A stretch of 64,000 bases of DNA, taken from Congeria kusceri. Lineage: Eukaryota; Mollusca; Bivalvia; Myida; Dreissenidae. Below are positions 32,031 through 44,704 of this stretch, piece after piece. The notes beneath the pieces were generated by a model that was given only the letters and a program-made list of their open reading frames with translations, ran no database searches and was not told the DNA's origin. The translations under genes and the position numbers were made by a program. The number at the start of each line of letters is the position of its first letter. Positions within the stretch are counted from its first letter, which is position 1. The stretch is taken from assembly GCA_027627225.1 (NCBI GenBank), contig CM051029.1:17413656-17477655 (forward strand). Reading direction: 5' to 3'.

Positions 32031-33690
32031 TTAATGTTATTATGTTATAGAAATGAGTAGTTAATGTTATAAGGTTAAAGAAATTAGTTGTTAATGTTAT
32101 TATGTTATAGAAATGAGTTGTAGAAATGAGTTGTTAATGTTATTATGTTATAGAAATGAGTTGTTAATTTTATTATGTTATAGAAATGAGTTGTTAATGT
32201 TATTATGTTATAGAAATGAGTTGTTAATGTTATTATGTTATAGAAATGAGTTGCTAATGTTATTATGTTATAGAAATGAGTTGTTAGTGCTATTATGTTA
32301 TAGAAATGAGTTGTTAATGTTATTATGTTATAGAAATGAGTTGTTGATGTTATTATGTTATAGAAATGAGTGTTGCTACGACAATGTTAATGTTATTATA
32401 TTATAGAAATGAGTTGCTACGACAATTTTAATGTTATTATGTTCTAGAAATGAGTTGCTATAACAACGTTAATGTTAGTATGTTATAGAAAATAGTTGCT
32501 ACAACAAGGTTAATGTTATTATGTTATAGAAATGAGTTGCCACAACAACGTTAATGTGTTATAATGTTATAGAAATGAGTTGCTACGACAACGTCAATTC
32601 TATGTTGTTATAGAAATGAGTTGCTATATCGATGTTTATGTTATTATGTTATAGAAATGAGTTTCTACAACAACGTTAATGTTATTATGTTATAGAAATG
32701 AGTTGCCACAACAACGTTAATGTGTTATTATGTTATAGAAATGAGTTGCTACGACAACGTCAATTCTATTATGTTATAGAAATGAGTTGCTATATCGATG
32801 TTTATGTTATTATGTTATAGAAATGAGTTGCTACAACAACGTTAAGGTTATTATGTTATAAAAACAAGTTGATATTTCGATGTTTATGTTACTATGTTAT
32901 AGAAATGAGTTGCTACGACAATGTTGATGTTATTATGTTATAGAAATGAGTTGCTGTATCGATGTTTATGTTATTATGTTATAGAAATGAGTTGCTACGA
33001 CAATGTTACTGTTATTATGTTACAGAAATGAGTTGCTATATCAAGGTTAATGTTATTATGTTAACGAAATGAGTTGCTATATCGATTTTTATGTTATTAT
33101 GTTATAGAAATGAGTTGCTACATCAATGTTAATGTTATTATGTTATTGAAATCAGTTGCTACATCAATGTTGATGTCATTATGTTATAGAAATAAGTTGC
33201 TATATCGATGTTTATGTAATTATGTTATAGAAATGAGTTGCTACATCAATGTTAATGTTATTATGTTATTGAAATCAGTTGCTTCATCAATGTTTATGTT
33301 ATTATGTTATAAAATGAGTTTCTACATCAATGTTAATGTTATTATGATATAGAAATGAGTTGCTATATCGATGTTTAAGTTTTTATGTTATAGAAATGAG
33401 TTGCTGTATCGATGTTTATGCAATTATGTTATAGAAATGAGTTGCTATATCGATGCTTATGTTATTATGTTACAGAAATGAGTTCCTACATCAATGTTAA
33501 TTTTATTATGTTATAGAAATGAGTTGCTATATCGATGTTTATGTTATTATGTTATAGAAATGAGTTGCAACATCAATGTTTCTGTTATCATAGAAATGAG
33601 TTGCTACAACAATGTTAATGCTATCATGTTGCAAAAATGAGGCGCTACATCAATGTTAATGTTATTATGTTATAGAAATGAGCAATACAA
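32030..33690 (+). repeat. Large minisatellite with 30-bp and 41-bp unit blocks
   Basis: The left block (to about 32,370) repeats GTTAATGTTATTATGTTATA then GAAATGAGTT, 30 bases per unit. From there the unit is 41-42 bases: the same 30-base core plus an 11-base insert, GCTACGACAAT or GCTATATCGAT. About 10 short and 30 long units are present, with divergence rising to the right. The open frames are repeat translations (RNELLMLLCY) and are not genes. Confidence 0.95.
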
Positions 33691-33769
33691 ATACGTATTC
33701 AATAAATAATGTATTAATAATTTACTGCACTATGATTTTTGTGTATAAAACAGATAAAGAATAATGCTT

Positions 33770-33870
33770 AGAAAACGAAAACCCAAACTAGGTATCGAAC
33801 TTACGACATCGAAGTCGTAAGAATAATTGACAACTGACAGCGCTCTACCATCTGCGATATTCTGGCTTGT
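33770..33870 (-). mobile_element. tRNA-like SINE head
   Basis: On the minus strand GCAGATGGTAGAGCGCTGTC gives an A box, TACGACTTCGATGTCGTA a self-complementary arm, and AAGTTCGATACCTAG a B box. The arm geometry is not that of a standard tRNA, so it is called a SINE head, not a tRNA gene. Confidence 0.5.
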
Positions 33871-34123
33871 GAGACATACATTATGCAAACTATGGGTAAA
33901 TCAGATGTTCATAATCTGGGCTTTAAGACATATACGTAATGCAAACTATGCGTATTGAAGATGCTCCCAATTCTGACGTCAAACTGGTAACAAGAAAAGG
34001 CTGAAACGAACACGACCTAAATTATATAATGATTATTTTTCAGAATGCGTGAACTCTTTTCCTAGTATATGTACACATACATATTTTAACCATTACGCTG
34101 GATTATATGCCAATATTAATAGC

Positions 34124-34323
34124 TAAATATCAGATTTTGATTGATGTTGCCCCATTGTGGTTCTAAATATCAGATTTTGATTGATGTTGCCCCATTGTGG
34201 TCCTAAATATCAGATTTTGATTGATGTTGCCCCATTGTGGTCCTAAATATCAGATTTTGATTGATGTTGCCCCATTGTGGTCCTAAATATCAGATTTTGA
34301 TTGATGTTGCCCCATTGTGGTCC
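34124..34323 (+). repeat. 40-bp tandem repeat, five copies
   Basis: Five nearly identical units, TAAATATCAGATTTTGATTG followed by ATGTTGCCCCATTGTGGTCC, fill exactly 200 bases; only one substitution is seen (TTC for TCC in the first copy). Confidence 0.97.
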
Positions 34324-34853
34324 GTTAGTTAGACATATAAAGTTTCTTTAAAGATCACGGAACATTAAGGATAAACTTAAATAAAAAAGAATATCTCCAT
34401 AAGTGTACATGGTATTGTGTACATGTATATAAACACTGTCCTATGTATTTAATATTAAAACTAAATGACATTGTGTTCATAACAATATATAATACACGAA
34501 GGTATTCGTAAAGTATGCAATTTACTGCAGTACCAATACTGGTTAAGTGAGGTCAATGTATCATAGTTGTATATCAATGTATAGATAAACTACTGTACGT
34601 GTAAAGCAAATCCCAATTGCTTTGATAAAACCTTTACCGATATCGGAAAATAAATAAGGATAAACATACCTTAATAACGAATGTGTTTCATTCTTTTTAG
34701 TTGTTTCTTTTCGATACAAACAATTTCAGATTCTCAAAACTTTAGCTGAAAGAGCTTCCTAATTTCAAAACGAGGGGTGAAAACCAGAACGTACTAATTG
34801 CTATTGATTTCAATGGCAGTAAGTACCATCTGGTGTTCAACCCTCGAAATTAT

Positions 34854-35184
34854 GCACCTATCAATATTTTCCCCCAGGGGGAGCGGCGGGCAGACCTAGG
34901 GGAATTTGACAAATGTTGTTGTTGTTTTTTTTTTGGGGGGGGGGGTCTAATTCCCCACCCTAGAGCCAAGCATATTTGTCGTAATCCCCTCAGTGGGAGA
35001 TGCTATTTATCTATCAAATGGCCCGGGGGCCTGTATTACCGGGATCTAAAATCCGACCAAAGTCTATTTGCCCGGGACCCAGAATCATTCGGCATGTCAA
35101 ATTCCTGCCTGTCGGGAATCGCTTGCAGTCTGAAGTCCCCTATATGCCCGCCGCTCCCTCATGGGGGAAAACATTGATAGGTGC
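34854..35184. mobile_element. 331-bp MITE with ~45-bp inverted ends and 5-bp target duplication
   Basis: The left end GCACCTATCAATATTTTCCC is mirrored at the right, and the similarity continues inward through GGAGCGGCGGGCA. ATTAT flanks both sides (34,849-34,853 and 35,185-35,189). The interior has a T-run/G-run and no transposase. The 114-codon frame over 34,833-35,177 is coincidental. Confidence 0.85.
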
Positions 35185-35189
35185 ATTAT

Positions 35190-37560
35190 CATTGCGGTCC
35201 TGTCCCTGTTATGGAGTTATATGAGTGGTAATCTACATACATGTACACGCAAATTTCTTTGATAAAAAATGAGTTACTACTATTTCATCGTCATCGCTTT
35301 CATCAGTATCGTAAGCACTGACATCATCAACAGCAGCAGCAGCAACATCATCATCATGCCCACAATCATCATCATCACCATCATCATCACCATAATCTTC
35401 ACTATCATCATCACCGTCAGCATCATGCGTAGGATGCCGACCTTGGGTTATGTCAACCCATAGTCCAAACGTGTATCTAAATAAATTATGGTGCAAAAAC
35501 AGATTTATACAAAAATATTCCGTTGGATAATGGCATCAAATAATTCGTATGTTTGTTTCGGTTTGTTCCTGTTGTGTCAGTTAAAGGACAAAAGGATTAG
35601 GTAACAACAATAAACATTGTACATCCCATTTTATTGGTTTAAGGTTATCACACAAGTTTCATCATCTAGACAGTGTTTCCGTTTTCTGTGTATTTCTGAC
35701 GGCTTTTTGTGTCGTTCACCTCTTGTGGAGCAGTTGCCTTGCATTTTATCACCAGACTTCCACATACACTCCCTGGTTTATATATTTGAACATTTGGAAC
35801 TATGGCTCGGGATGGATACGATTTCAAAGCAATTCTTCCTTTTCCGTAGGTGGTCTCAGAATATTATCTTCACGGTCGTATTCTATGCCTACTGTGTAAA
35901 CGGTAAGCTTCAACACATTTTATAGGTACGGAACTGTATCAATAACAATCATTGGTAACAAAACAATGCCCGTAGTCTTCAACCTAATCTTACACTTACG
36001 AATAGACATAGACTCAAACTAACAGCCTTTTTAGAACAGAACAGTTTCAATAATACTCTTTATTCTTAAGTCACGTGTCTAGGAGTCATTTGGTTAATAC
36101 AGGCCTAGCTTTGTAACACATAATATAAGTCATAGTCTTCCCCATATCACCATCTAATATAAATAATAATAACACACCTTAGCACACAATTTAAACAACA
36201 ATAATACAAGCGTTATAGCATATGCAACAAGAAAGCACTCGGAGATTGAAGACCTCCGCCAAAGCAGTTTATTCCCCCATGTGTTGTACTAAATTCAAGA
36301 GTTAAACAATATACTGTGACCATTTGCATCTCCAATTAAAGGAGGATCCAGACGAATCATAACCAAATCTAATCATTTGTTAATTAGCCCGATTCCAACC
36401 TTCCAAGAAAACCCCATATAAATCCGTTCATTACTTTTTGCGTGAAGTTGTTAACTCACTACAGTGATTGTTTTTCTTACTAATTATAGTGCCGTTTAAA
36501 TTCTGTTTCCCCTGACAAAAAATCCTCCATTTTTTTCCCCCAAAATTGTCTATTTTATTCTCCCCAAGTAATTAGCATTTACAGGCGGTGCGTAAATAGA
36601 AAAAAGAATTATTGAATGATAATTTGAATCAGCACCATTGTCAAAAAGACGTTCAGTAGATGAAACATTAGAATATATTAATCATTAAAAAAAGCAAAAT
36701 ACATGTAACCACACATTTCATGAAAAATAAACTTTTCTAAACTTATCCTTTTTTGAAATATGTCACGCTAAAATTTCCCCATTTCATGGGCACAGGCAGC
36801 TAGGAAATTTTGAAAAAAATCACTGCACTAATAAACATCCAAACTAACGCCGTCAAAAACAAAACCTCCTTGCTGAAGGTAAAAATGTAAAGTATGCAAA
36901 ACACAGAGATAAAAAGTGGACGAAACGAAGTCAATACACAGAGACACACCAAGAACACAAAGTAGGAAAAGAACATTAAACAATAAAATAAATACATAAA
37001 CAAGAACATTAGAAAATAATAAATAAAGAAATCCGTTTATAACTGTTTGCGAACATTAAAGAATACTAAATAAATCAACAGACACGGCAAAAAAAGAATG
37101 TTTATACAATGGAAAAAATCAACACAATTAAACATCTCAGCAAACATAAAAGGAAACAAAGGCTATTTCAACGATACAATACTGATATATATTTTTATTC
37201 TTTGTTTTTTTTTTTTTTTTTTTTTGTGTTGTTGTTTTTTGTTGTTTTTTTCTTTTGATCTATGTTTTATTTTGTTTGATTTTCCTCTTTGCTTCTATAC
37301 CGCTGTTTTTATCTTTTTAAATATTTTATGCTATTTTGATATTATCTTAGTCGACATTTATTTTTATCGAGCATTTTTTTCATCGTTATGTAATAATGCT
37401 TGGTTTCGTTTTTGTATATTTGTTTAAACTATTTTCAAATTAAACAAAGCTTCATAATGTACGGAATTTCTTTGTCATGATTAATAGTATATTCAATGTA
37501 CAGATTTTCCATTATTATTTGCATTCCCTTAATTATATCAAATCATCAATACTTCAGTCT
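35190..37560. other. Gene-free stretch with microsatellite and LINE-tail remnant
   Basis: A CATCAT/CACCAT microsatellite spans 35,285-35,430. Near 36,038-36,075 the minus strand reads AATAAAGAGTATTATTGAAA then CTGTTCTGTTCT, a LINE 3' tail like that at 16,998-17,055. A T20 run lies at about 37,206. No supported exon. Confidence 0.5.
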
Positions 37561-37568
37561 TTCTTGAT

Positions 37569-39041
37569 TTATAATTCACTCGACAATTGGGGAAATACCA
37601 GTGGAATATATCTCAAACAAGGTTTTCTACATCGCAAAGGCATTTGCTGTTGTTGTTCTGGTGGTGGTGGTGTTGGTGGTGGTTCTTTGTGTTCTTGTTG
37701 TTGTAGTTGTTGTTGAAAATATCTCGTACCGCGCAAAGGCTGTTGCTGTTGTTGCTGTGGTGGTTCGTGTTGTCCTTGATGTTTAAACTGTTGTAGAGCA
37801 TGTCCATCAGGTCTGAAGCTAGGGCCAAGGCTCTTATCAAAATCCCGTCTTTGTTTCACAGCATCGCGGAGAACTCTTTGTATTACGTTCTCGCCAATAT
37901 GTTTAGCATCAATTCCGTAAGTTTCCAAAACTTTTCTCGTCTGCTGATCCCTAACAAGCGAGTGGTTTCGTCTGCATTTTGGAGCAAATTTGCAGTCGCC
38001 ATCGACATAATATTTGCAAACATGTAAATGTTGACAGTTTTCTTTCTTGCACGTTTCTTCGTTGTTATAAAATTTGCATACAAAAGGAAGGGTGGTAAAA
38101 TTCCTGTTGTCTAGATGTCGACATATTTCCAGTACTTCTCGGTCTGGAAAGTTGTAGATTTTGTTACTTTTTAAAACATTTTTATTGTGGCGTCGGCGAA
38201 GGTTATGTGAAAATTTGCATTCAAATTCTTTTGATTTGCATTTTCCGATCAGGAAAAACTTACAGATGTGAAGATCTGTACATCTGTGCTTGTCGGCCGT
38301 ATTTGCTGTATAAGTTGGACAGATTTTTACCTTGATCGATGGTATTTTTTTATTACCAGACATAGATGATGACCTTCTTACTGGTTCGTAGTGTTCACTT
38401 CGTTTAAGTCGCTTTTTCGAACGTAACATGTGTTTTCGACTTCGTTCACGTTCGCTGTCGTGGTATGTATCCCTTGCACGTTTTCGGCTTGCACGCATGA
38501 TCCCAACAACTGACATTGAACCCTCCTCTCCATACGTTGAACTGCAGGATGCCTCATTTGTAGGGAAACCGTCGCAGCAATTGCTGAAATTGCTATATTG
38601 CATTTCATTGTTTCTTTGTTCCAGTATCGTGTTTCTATGACTCTTTATTTGTCGTTCTCCCCTATCGGTATCATTATCCCATATTTCACCATCTGATGAG
38701 AATTCGCCGTCTCTTTCTGGGCTTACACTTTCGTATCTGTCTCTTTCTGGCCTAGATCTTTCTTGACCTTCTCGTTCAGAGCTTGATCGGCCATGTTCTC
38801 TTCGTTCCGTGCGTGATCTTCCTTTTCCGCCCGGTTTCGAGCTTGATTTTTCTACTAGTTTTCCGCCTGGTTCCGGGCTTGATCTTCCGTTTCGATCTCG
38901 TTCTGAGCTTGAACTTCTGCCTCGGTCTCCGTCGTAGCTTAGACTTCTCTTTCGATCTCGTTCAGCGCTTGAACCTCTGCCTAGATCTTCACTATACCTA
39001 TCATGACTATACCTTCTATAAATTTGACGTCCTTGAGCCAT
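37569..39041 (-). CDS. ZAP/PARP12-like CCCH zinc-finger protein 2
   Basis: ATG at 39,041 lies 9 bases after a splice acceptor (GATCCTTTTCAG on the minus strand), as in the paralogue at 22.3 kb. The 490-residue protein starts with about 120 residues of RS/RE/SP-rich sequence (GRSSSSERDRNGRSSPEPGG and similar), which resembles SR-type splicing-factor tails. A basic patch follows (SRKRARDTYHDSERERSRKH). The fingers are C260-x7-C268-x6-C275-x3-H279, C322-x8-C331-x4-C336-x3-H340 and C342-x7-C350-x5-C356-x3-H360, preceded by a degenerate finger (C241, C254, H258). The spacing and the LHICKFFLIGKC / CQHLHVCKYYVDGDC motifs match the ZAP N-terminal RNA-binding block. Unlike paralogue 1 it lacks the winged-helix-like segment and ends in a polyGln/Pro tail. 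There is no PARP domain. RNA binding is likely; an antiviral role is only inference. Confidence 0.85.
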   Translation of the reverse strand: MAQGRQIYRRYSHDRYSEDLGRGSSAERDRKRSLSYDGDRGRSSSSERDRNGRSSPEPGGKLVEKSSSKPGGKGRSRTERREHGRSSSEREGQERSRPERDRYESVSPERDGEFSSDGEIWDNDTDRGERQIKSHRNTILEQRNNEMQYSNFSNCCDGFPTNEASCSSTYGEEGSMSVVGIMRASRKRARDTYHDSERERSRKHMLRSKKRLKRSEHYEPVRRSSSMSGNKKIPSIKVKICPTYTANTADKHRCTDLHICKFFLIGKCKSKEFECKFSHNLRRRHNKNVLKSNKIYNFPDREVLEICRHLDNRNFTTLPFVCKFYNNEETCKKENCQHLHVCKYYVDGDCKFAPKCRRNHSLVRDQQTRKVLETYGIDAKHIGENVIQRVLRDAVKQRRDFDKSLGPSFRPDGHALQQFKHQGQHEPPQQQQQQPLRGTRYFQQQLQQQEHKEPPPTPPPPEQQQQMPLRCRKPCLRYIPLVFPQLSSEL

Positions 39042-39049
39042 TTTTTAAA

Positions 39050-41095
39050 CTGAAAAGGATCAAAGAAAGTTGAAATTAGCAAACGTGATTATTTTAATGA
39101 GTTATTGTGGGTGTTATTAATGAGTAACTATGTAAGTAAATTTCTATTACAGTGACACGTGCATAGCATTTTATTTCAGTATAACAGTAAGCATGATATT
39201 ACAGTACACCCGGCCTATTGTGCCTTTAAGTCACCTTAGCATAAATAATTATTTAAAGTCTATATATAAGTATATAGTGTGATATAAATGTTATATTTGT
39301 ATGCCACAATACAGATTAGAGTTTAAGTTTTCAGTCGTTAGTGCATTAGTAATTAAATAGGTAAGAACAAATTATGTACAGTATTCGTTTTAAGGTTTAC
39401 TATGAGAAGCTTTCGTCGCAGAGTTTAAGCTTTTACAATAAACTTGGATAAATGTCTTACTTTAATTTTCTTAAATTATGTTTCATTAATGATGTAGCAT
39501 ATGAAATTCTGTTAATTACTTTGGACGAGATGTTAGTGATGTAGAATCAAAATTCTGTTAATTACTTTGGACGAGACGTTAATGATGTTGCATATGAAAT
39601 TATGTTAATTACTTTGGACGAGATGTTAATGATGTAGAATCCAAATTCTGCGAATGACTGGTTATCGGGTTATATTGAGTTGATCGATATTTAATATAAA
39701 ATAAGTACTGGAAAGATGAAAACATGTATGATTACGCTTGTGCACACAACTCCGCTCAGTACGAACATGTTTAATTGATTTATTCCGCAACGATGTATAC
39801 TGAAGAAAATTGGCCACAATTTAAACCATATTAAAAAACACTTACCTTGTATAATATTCACAGTCAATTTTGACACATGTCCACATCGACAGGTGATTAA
39901 ATATTATGATGCACTTGGTAATACTATATGTATGTATTTAAACTGGTAAATCTGTCATTTTTATAGCATTCTTTTTGTATGATCACATGCATACAAGACC
40001 TAAATGTATTTACTAAATACAGCCAGGGTAAATTCAATATAAATGAAATATCGATACACATGTTTGTCCTTTTTTGAAAATAACTGTAATAATATACACG
40101 CCTACGAATTTTTAGAAAACTAAATTATAATTATATTGATGGGTTTTCCACCTCGACCCGTTGGCGTATATTTGCTGCCCTCTCAAAGTGTTAATTCGCT
40201 TGAAATTCGATACCTTCGTATAGAAAGTGTTGACGTACGTATATATACATCCAATGCAAAAATATACTAAGTATACATGTAATACATGTAGTTTCTATTG
40301 TTTGTTTGTTTTCCGAAAATAAGGTGTTACAAACTGCGAATGTTTTCAGCTCTTTATTCCAATAAAGATTAAAGGAATCATTGTTCATTAATCTTTCCTT
40401 TTACAAACGCTTAAAAAATAAAATGCACTTACATTACATGCATATGTGGCAATGTTGAAATTCAATAAGCAAGAATAACAAAAGCACCATATTGATATTC
40501 GATACGAACACTTGTATAGGCGATTCCGCTTTTTAACTTGAAAATAATATATCGATTAGGTGACACAATTTTGATATAGAAACATCTTGAAAATATGTGA
40601 CCAACAGGAAGTTCACCATGGTAGTTATTAACTTCGCCACCAACGTAGCAGAAAAAGTGCATTATGCTGCTTCAGCGAAATATGGGGATCGTAGAAGGAA
40701 TACTCGACATTGTATAATAATTTGATAACTTGATCCAGGCTGTTATATCTCTTTGATGAAATTATGGTGTTAAGCAATTGCATCCCTTGTATCGCTGTAT
40801 ATTTGCTAAATGTTATGGACATTTCAAAAGATATAAAACTCTTGGTCATTATAATACCCAACACTTCTATTACACACAATTTATCGTAGAATATTCGCTA
40901 AAATGCAACACTTTCAAACCAAAGATCTCTCAATAAACAGATTATAGATCTCTGTTTCAAACATTCAAACAGTAGCAGGATCCAACAAATTGCTAAGTAT
41001 ACATTGATTTTGCTATGCTTATAATTTATATTATTATACCTCACTCTTCTGTACTCCTTCTTTGTTCATATAAAAACGGAACAGTCAAGAATTGG
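39050..41095. other. Gene-free stretch upstream of ZAP-like gene 2
   Basis: Holds the 5'-UTR intron of the ZAP-like gene at its left edge (acceptor at about 39,051). A ~52-bp tandem repeat (GTTAATTACTTTGGACGAGA core, three copies) lies at 39,485-39,650. No upstream exon could be identified. Confidence 0.5.
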
Positions 41096-41154
41096 AATTA
41101 TTATACCTCACCCGTCTGTCTTCCTTCTTAATTCATATAAAACGAAACAGCCAA

Positions 41155-41775
41155 TAATATATAAATATTGACTTCCTTGAGGGTGACAGTGCGTATTGTT
41201 GATATGTCGCCCGGGAATGTCGCCCGCTACCGCTATATCGTCCGGTACGCAAATGATACGGGATTGTTCGGTATAATAAAATAAATATTGACTTCCCTGA
41301 GGGTGACAGTATGTCTCGCCAACCCTCGACAAACACTGTCGACCTTGGCTAAAGCCTCGGTCGACAGTGTTGCCTCGGGTTGACAAGACGCACTGTCACC
41401 CTCAAGGAAGTCAATATTTATATATTGTTGCCCGCTGCAGTTTGTATGCATTGTATAGAGAAATAATCAAGTGAGGTATAATAATATATAAATATTGACT
41501 TGAGGGTGACAGTGCGTCTTGTCAACCCGAGGCAACACTGTCGACCGAGGCTTTAGCTATGGAAATATCACATAGCAATGTCACCTGCTATGACGTCGTG
41601 CCGGTAAACATTTGCTTTGGTATCACGTCATGGCGGTTGACATTTGTTTCGGTATAATAAAATAAGTATTGCATTTTTTGAGGGCGATAGTGCATTTTGT
41701 CAACCCTCGAAAAATAATTCCCTCGGGTCGACAAAATGCACTATCGCCCTCAAAGAATGCAATATTTATATAATA
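41155..41775. repeat. Cluster of fold-back elements
   Basis: ATAAATATTGACTTCC(T/C)TGA then GGGTGACAGT occurs forward at 41,159, 41,281 and, shortened, 41,488, and in reverse complement at 41,390-41,425. Inside are paired GACAGTGTTGCCTCGGGTTG and its inverse. A related palindrome (GAGGGCGATAGTGCATTTTG with its inverse) occupies 41,665-41,775. Large hairpins can form. Frames here are not genes. Confidence 0.9.
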
Positions 41776-41779
41776 TTTC

Positions 41780-44700
41780 CCTTTAATAATTAATTCCGTG
41801 TTCGTGTTTTAGTGAATCCCAAATATGTTGATGATATGGGGATAAATAACAAAAATAAATAGAAACTGATTATCATAATGATATAAAAATGATACGATAA
41901 TAATTGTATTGAACGAACGGAAGATATTACTACGATATTACATAGTGACTTTAATTGATAGTAAGTGTTGTGTAACCATTTACTTTTTGGTGTTTACTTT
42001 TCGCACATGACCTTGACATAAGTTCGCTTCCGGTCATTTGAGCGAAGTAAACTAAGCAAATTTTGTGATTTTAACAAATGCTACAGGTAAAATTACGCTG
42101 TTAACCTTGTCCAATTGGTCATTTAATAAGAACCTGATTGTCCAATGAACGTTTCAGTCAAAATCACTTGCTAAATTGTGCAGTTTAGTATTAAAATTGC
42201 CGACAACTGCAACTTCCGTCATCGTTAATGATAAGTCATGTCCCTTGACAAGATAGTCATGAAATGCTATTTAGTAAAATTTTTAAGTAATCCTGGTTAT
42301 ATAGCATTTGGTGGAAATTTCCCAACATAAATTGCAATCTGGTCATTTGGCAGCTAGTCACTGGCACAATTGGTCTGTTTAACACTCAAGTCTCAACTGT
42401 AGTCTTATTAATAAGATGTGCAACACATTTAGTGTTACTTTTTATATCGTAGTTTCCTATCGAATCGTGGTTTCCTATTGATTTTGTGGCTATCGCATTC
42501 ATGCATGCGCCGAAATAGCGCGTGCCCGAATTCGTGCAAGTTTTTCCGGAAGTAAACAACAATAAAATATACACCAGAAAAATGAAATATAATCCAATAA
42601 TTAGCTTTAATTATGAGATAACCAGTCCAAAATACACCTTAAACTACAGTAAAATCCATTCTTTTCCGCATAAATAAAGGTTTTTCTCGAATATTTAATG
42701 AATATCAAAATGAAAATATCAATAAGCGTCCATGTTGTTGCATCACCTGACCAAAGCCAACTCCCTATACCGGTAATATGTAAAAGGTTACACGATACTG
42801 ACATTTATGATATACATACATAGCCCAAATCGTGTTTTATTCTGTTATGAACGTTGTGCAATCAAAGTCAATATAAATAAAAAAAAGCATACAAGAAATC
42901 ATATATTAAAATGTTAAAGTAAATTACAGTGTCCCTACAGGTTTGCATTTTTATAATTGTTTGAAGGACTTATGCAACCCAAAACACCATGCCAGTTCAA
43001 TTGACTGCCCTTCGCATGCTAAATAGAGTGGGATTTGTGTTTGGGAAAACCACTGTCCAGTGAAGCTATTTTTAGAACAGCCAATCATTAGCAACGAAAT
43101 CGATAGGAAAGCATCTAGACAATTTTGATGGCCAAGGGTCATCATGTTAAAGGTCATCTTATTTGTAAGCAATGGATTTTTTGTAAGTTTTGTTCACTGA
43201 ACATATTTTGCTTGTGTTAATTTGTTTAAAAATTGATTTACATTATTGTAATTATCAAACACTCAGTGCACATATTTAGAAGATAAGAACCACGAATTCA
43301 TAGGAACAAAGCATAAAGGGCAATATTCGTTCGAACATCTATTCGGCGAAGGACCTTTTATGTGTGGTGGAAACCTGAAAGTTTACAATGTTATAAATTC
43401 CTATAATTTGCTACAGTGCAGTTATTAATCGATGTACTTTATATAAACAAGACTTAAGCTGCATTACATGTGCTGACATTTACCTAATATATGCATTTAA
43501 TTCTGATTTAAACTTGTGTATAAATCTATCACTTGTATGTAGAAATTCCCAAAATTTAAGCCTCGTTTAGGACTTAAACCAATCAGAGTGAGGCTGTCCT
43601 GATACTGACCAATAGAATGATATTACACTTCTACAGTGTAGCAGAATATCGATTAAAGTTTACAAAGTGGAGTACAGCAAGATTAGTTTAGAAATGCAAT
43701 AGTGTGTAGGTTTAAATTGCTCAGGCATGCAAAATGAATGTGTTATCATACAAATATTCATGGAACATTAATTGGGAATGGTTTATCTGTCCAGGTATGT
43801 AACTTTTATTGCAATCCGTCCATAATAACTATCTAATTTCGGGGCGTGAAAATTGCTATCAAAATCCTGTCGGAACAATATAGACAAAGAAGGAAAACTT
43901 TCGACCACAGAAATGGTCCTTGCTCGGTGGTGTGCTGCGAATAGTGCCCATGTAAACTGAGCTCAATATTCGCCCAGCGCTAACCAGTTATGCTGGTTTC
44001 AACTGTTGACATTTTGGCATTCAGCCATTAACAGATGGTCATTTAAGCACTGATGGATGTCATATTTTAATTGCCGTTAGTTATAGAGTTGTAGGAATTC
44101 GACACATATTAACTTTTGCAGTGTTTTTTTAACCTCTGTGTCCTGCGTCCAGGATGCAGTAATATTGCCGTAGACACAAAGTTTCAGTTTATGTGCGTTC
44201 GCGGGACGCATGCATTTTGTAAGTAGCGAGTCCTGTCCGGCAGTTTTGAAGCATTTTGTGCACAAGTATTGTCATTATAGAGGGTAAAATTTACCATCGC
44301 ACCGTTCCTGCTATTTTTGTTACGACCATTCTCATTGGATAATCGATTTGCGAATAACCAATGGCAATAGTCGTACTGTTATAAACATAATGGTGTGAAG
44401 GTAAAATAATATTTCATTTTTGGGGAAAGTTTTTTTAAAGTTCGTCTGCAACATGGGTCCGAAAAGAAAAATGACCATGACAAAACGCAATACACCTGAA
44501 GTTAATTCTGGGCAGGTTCTACCGAAAATCATCTCAAAAATATACGTTAATAGAATAAAGATTTGGAGAAGTTGTTTAGTTGGTGAGCATATACAATTAA
44601 ACTATAAAGTTCAATAGCATGTACTGCACTTTGTGTACGGTCCCTAAAAGGTGCAATGGTATGGTAAAAAATGCACAAACTTTTAACAGTCTACTCTAGC
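41780..44700. other. Gene-free AT-rich stretch
   Basis: No coding exon was supported. An ATG context at 44,453 (MGPKRKMTMTKRNTPEVNSG) is exon-like but lacks a convincing donor. Short inverted motifs around TTTCCTAT...ATCGAATCG at 42,450 were noted without further structure. Confidence 0.4.
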
Positions 44701-44704
44701 TAGA

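Noticed and set aside
32113..33352. Frames encoding RNELLMLLCY-type repeats
   Set aside because: Minisatellite translation, no start context or conserved protein features.
32030..34323. CRISPR-like array
   Set aside because: Units are contiguous tandem repeats without unique spacers, in an animal genome.
34833..35177. 114-codon frame
   Set aside because: Lies in a MITE with inverted ends and target duplication.
35233..35496. Asp-rich 87-codon minus-strand frame
   Set aside because: Encoded by a CAT microsatellite.
44453..44519. Exon-like start MGPKRKMTMTKRNTPEVNSG
   Set aside because: No convincing donor and no continuation found.
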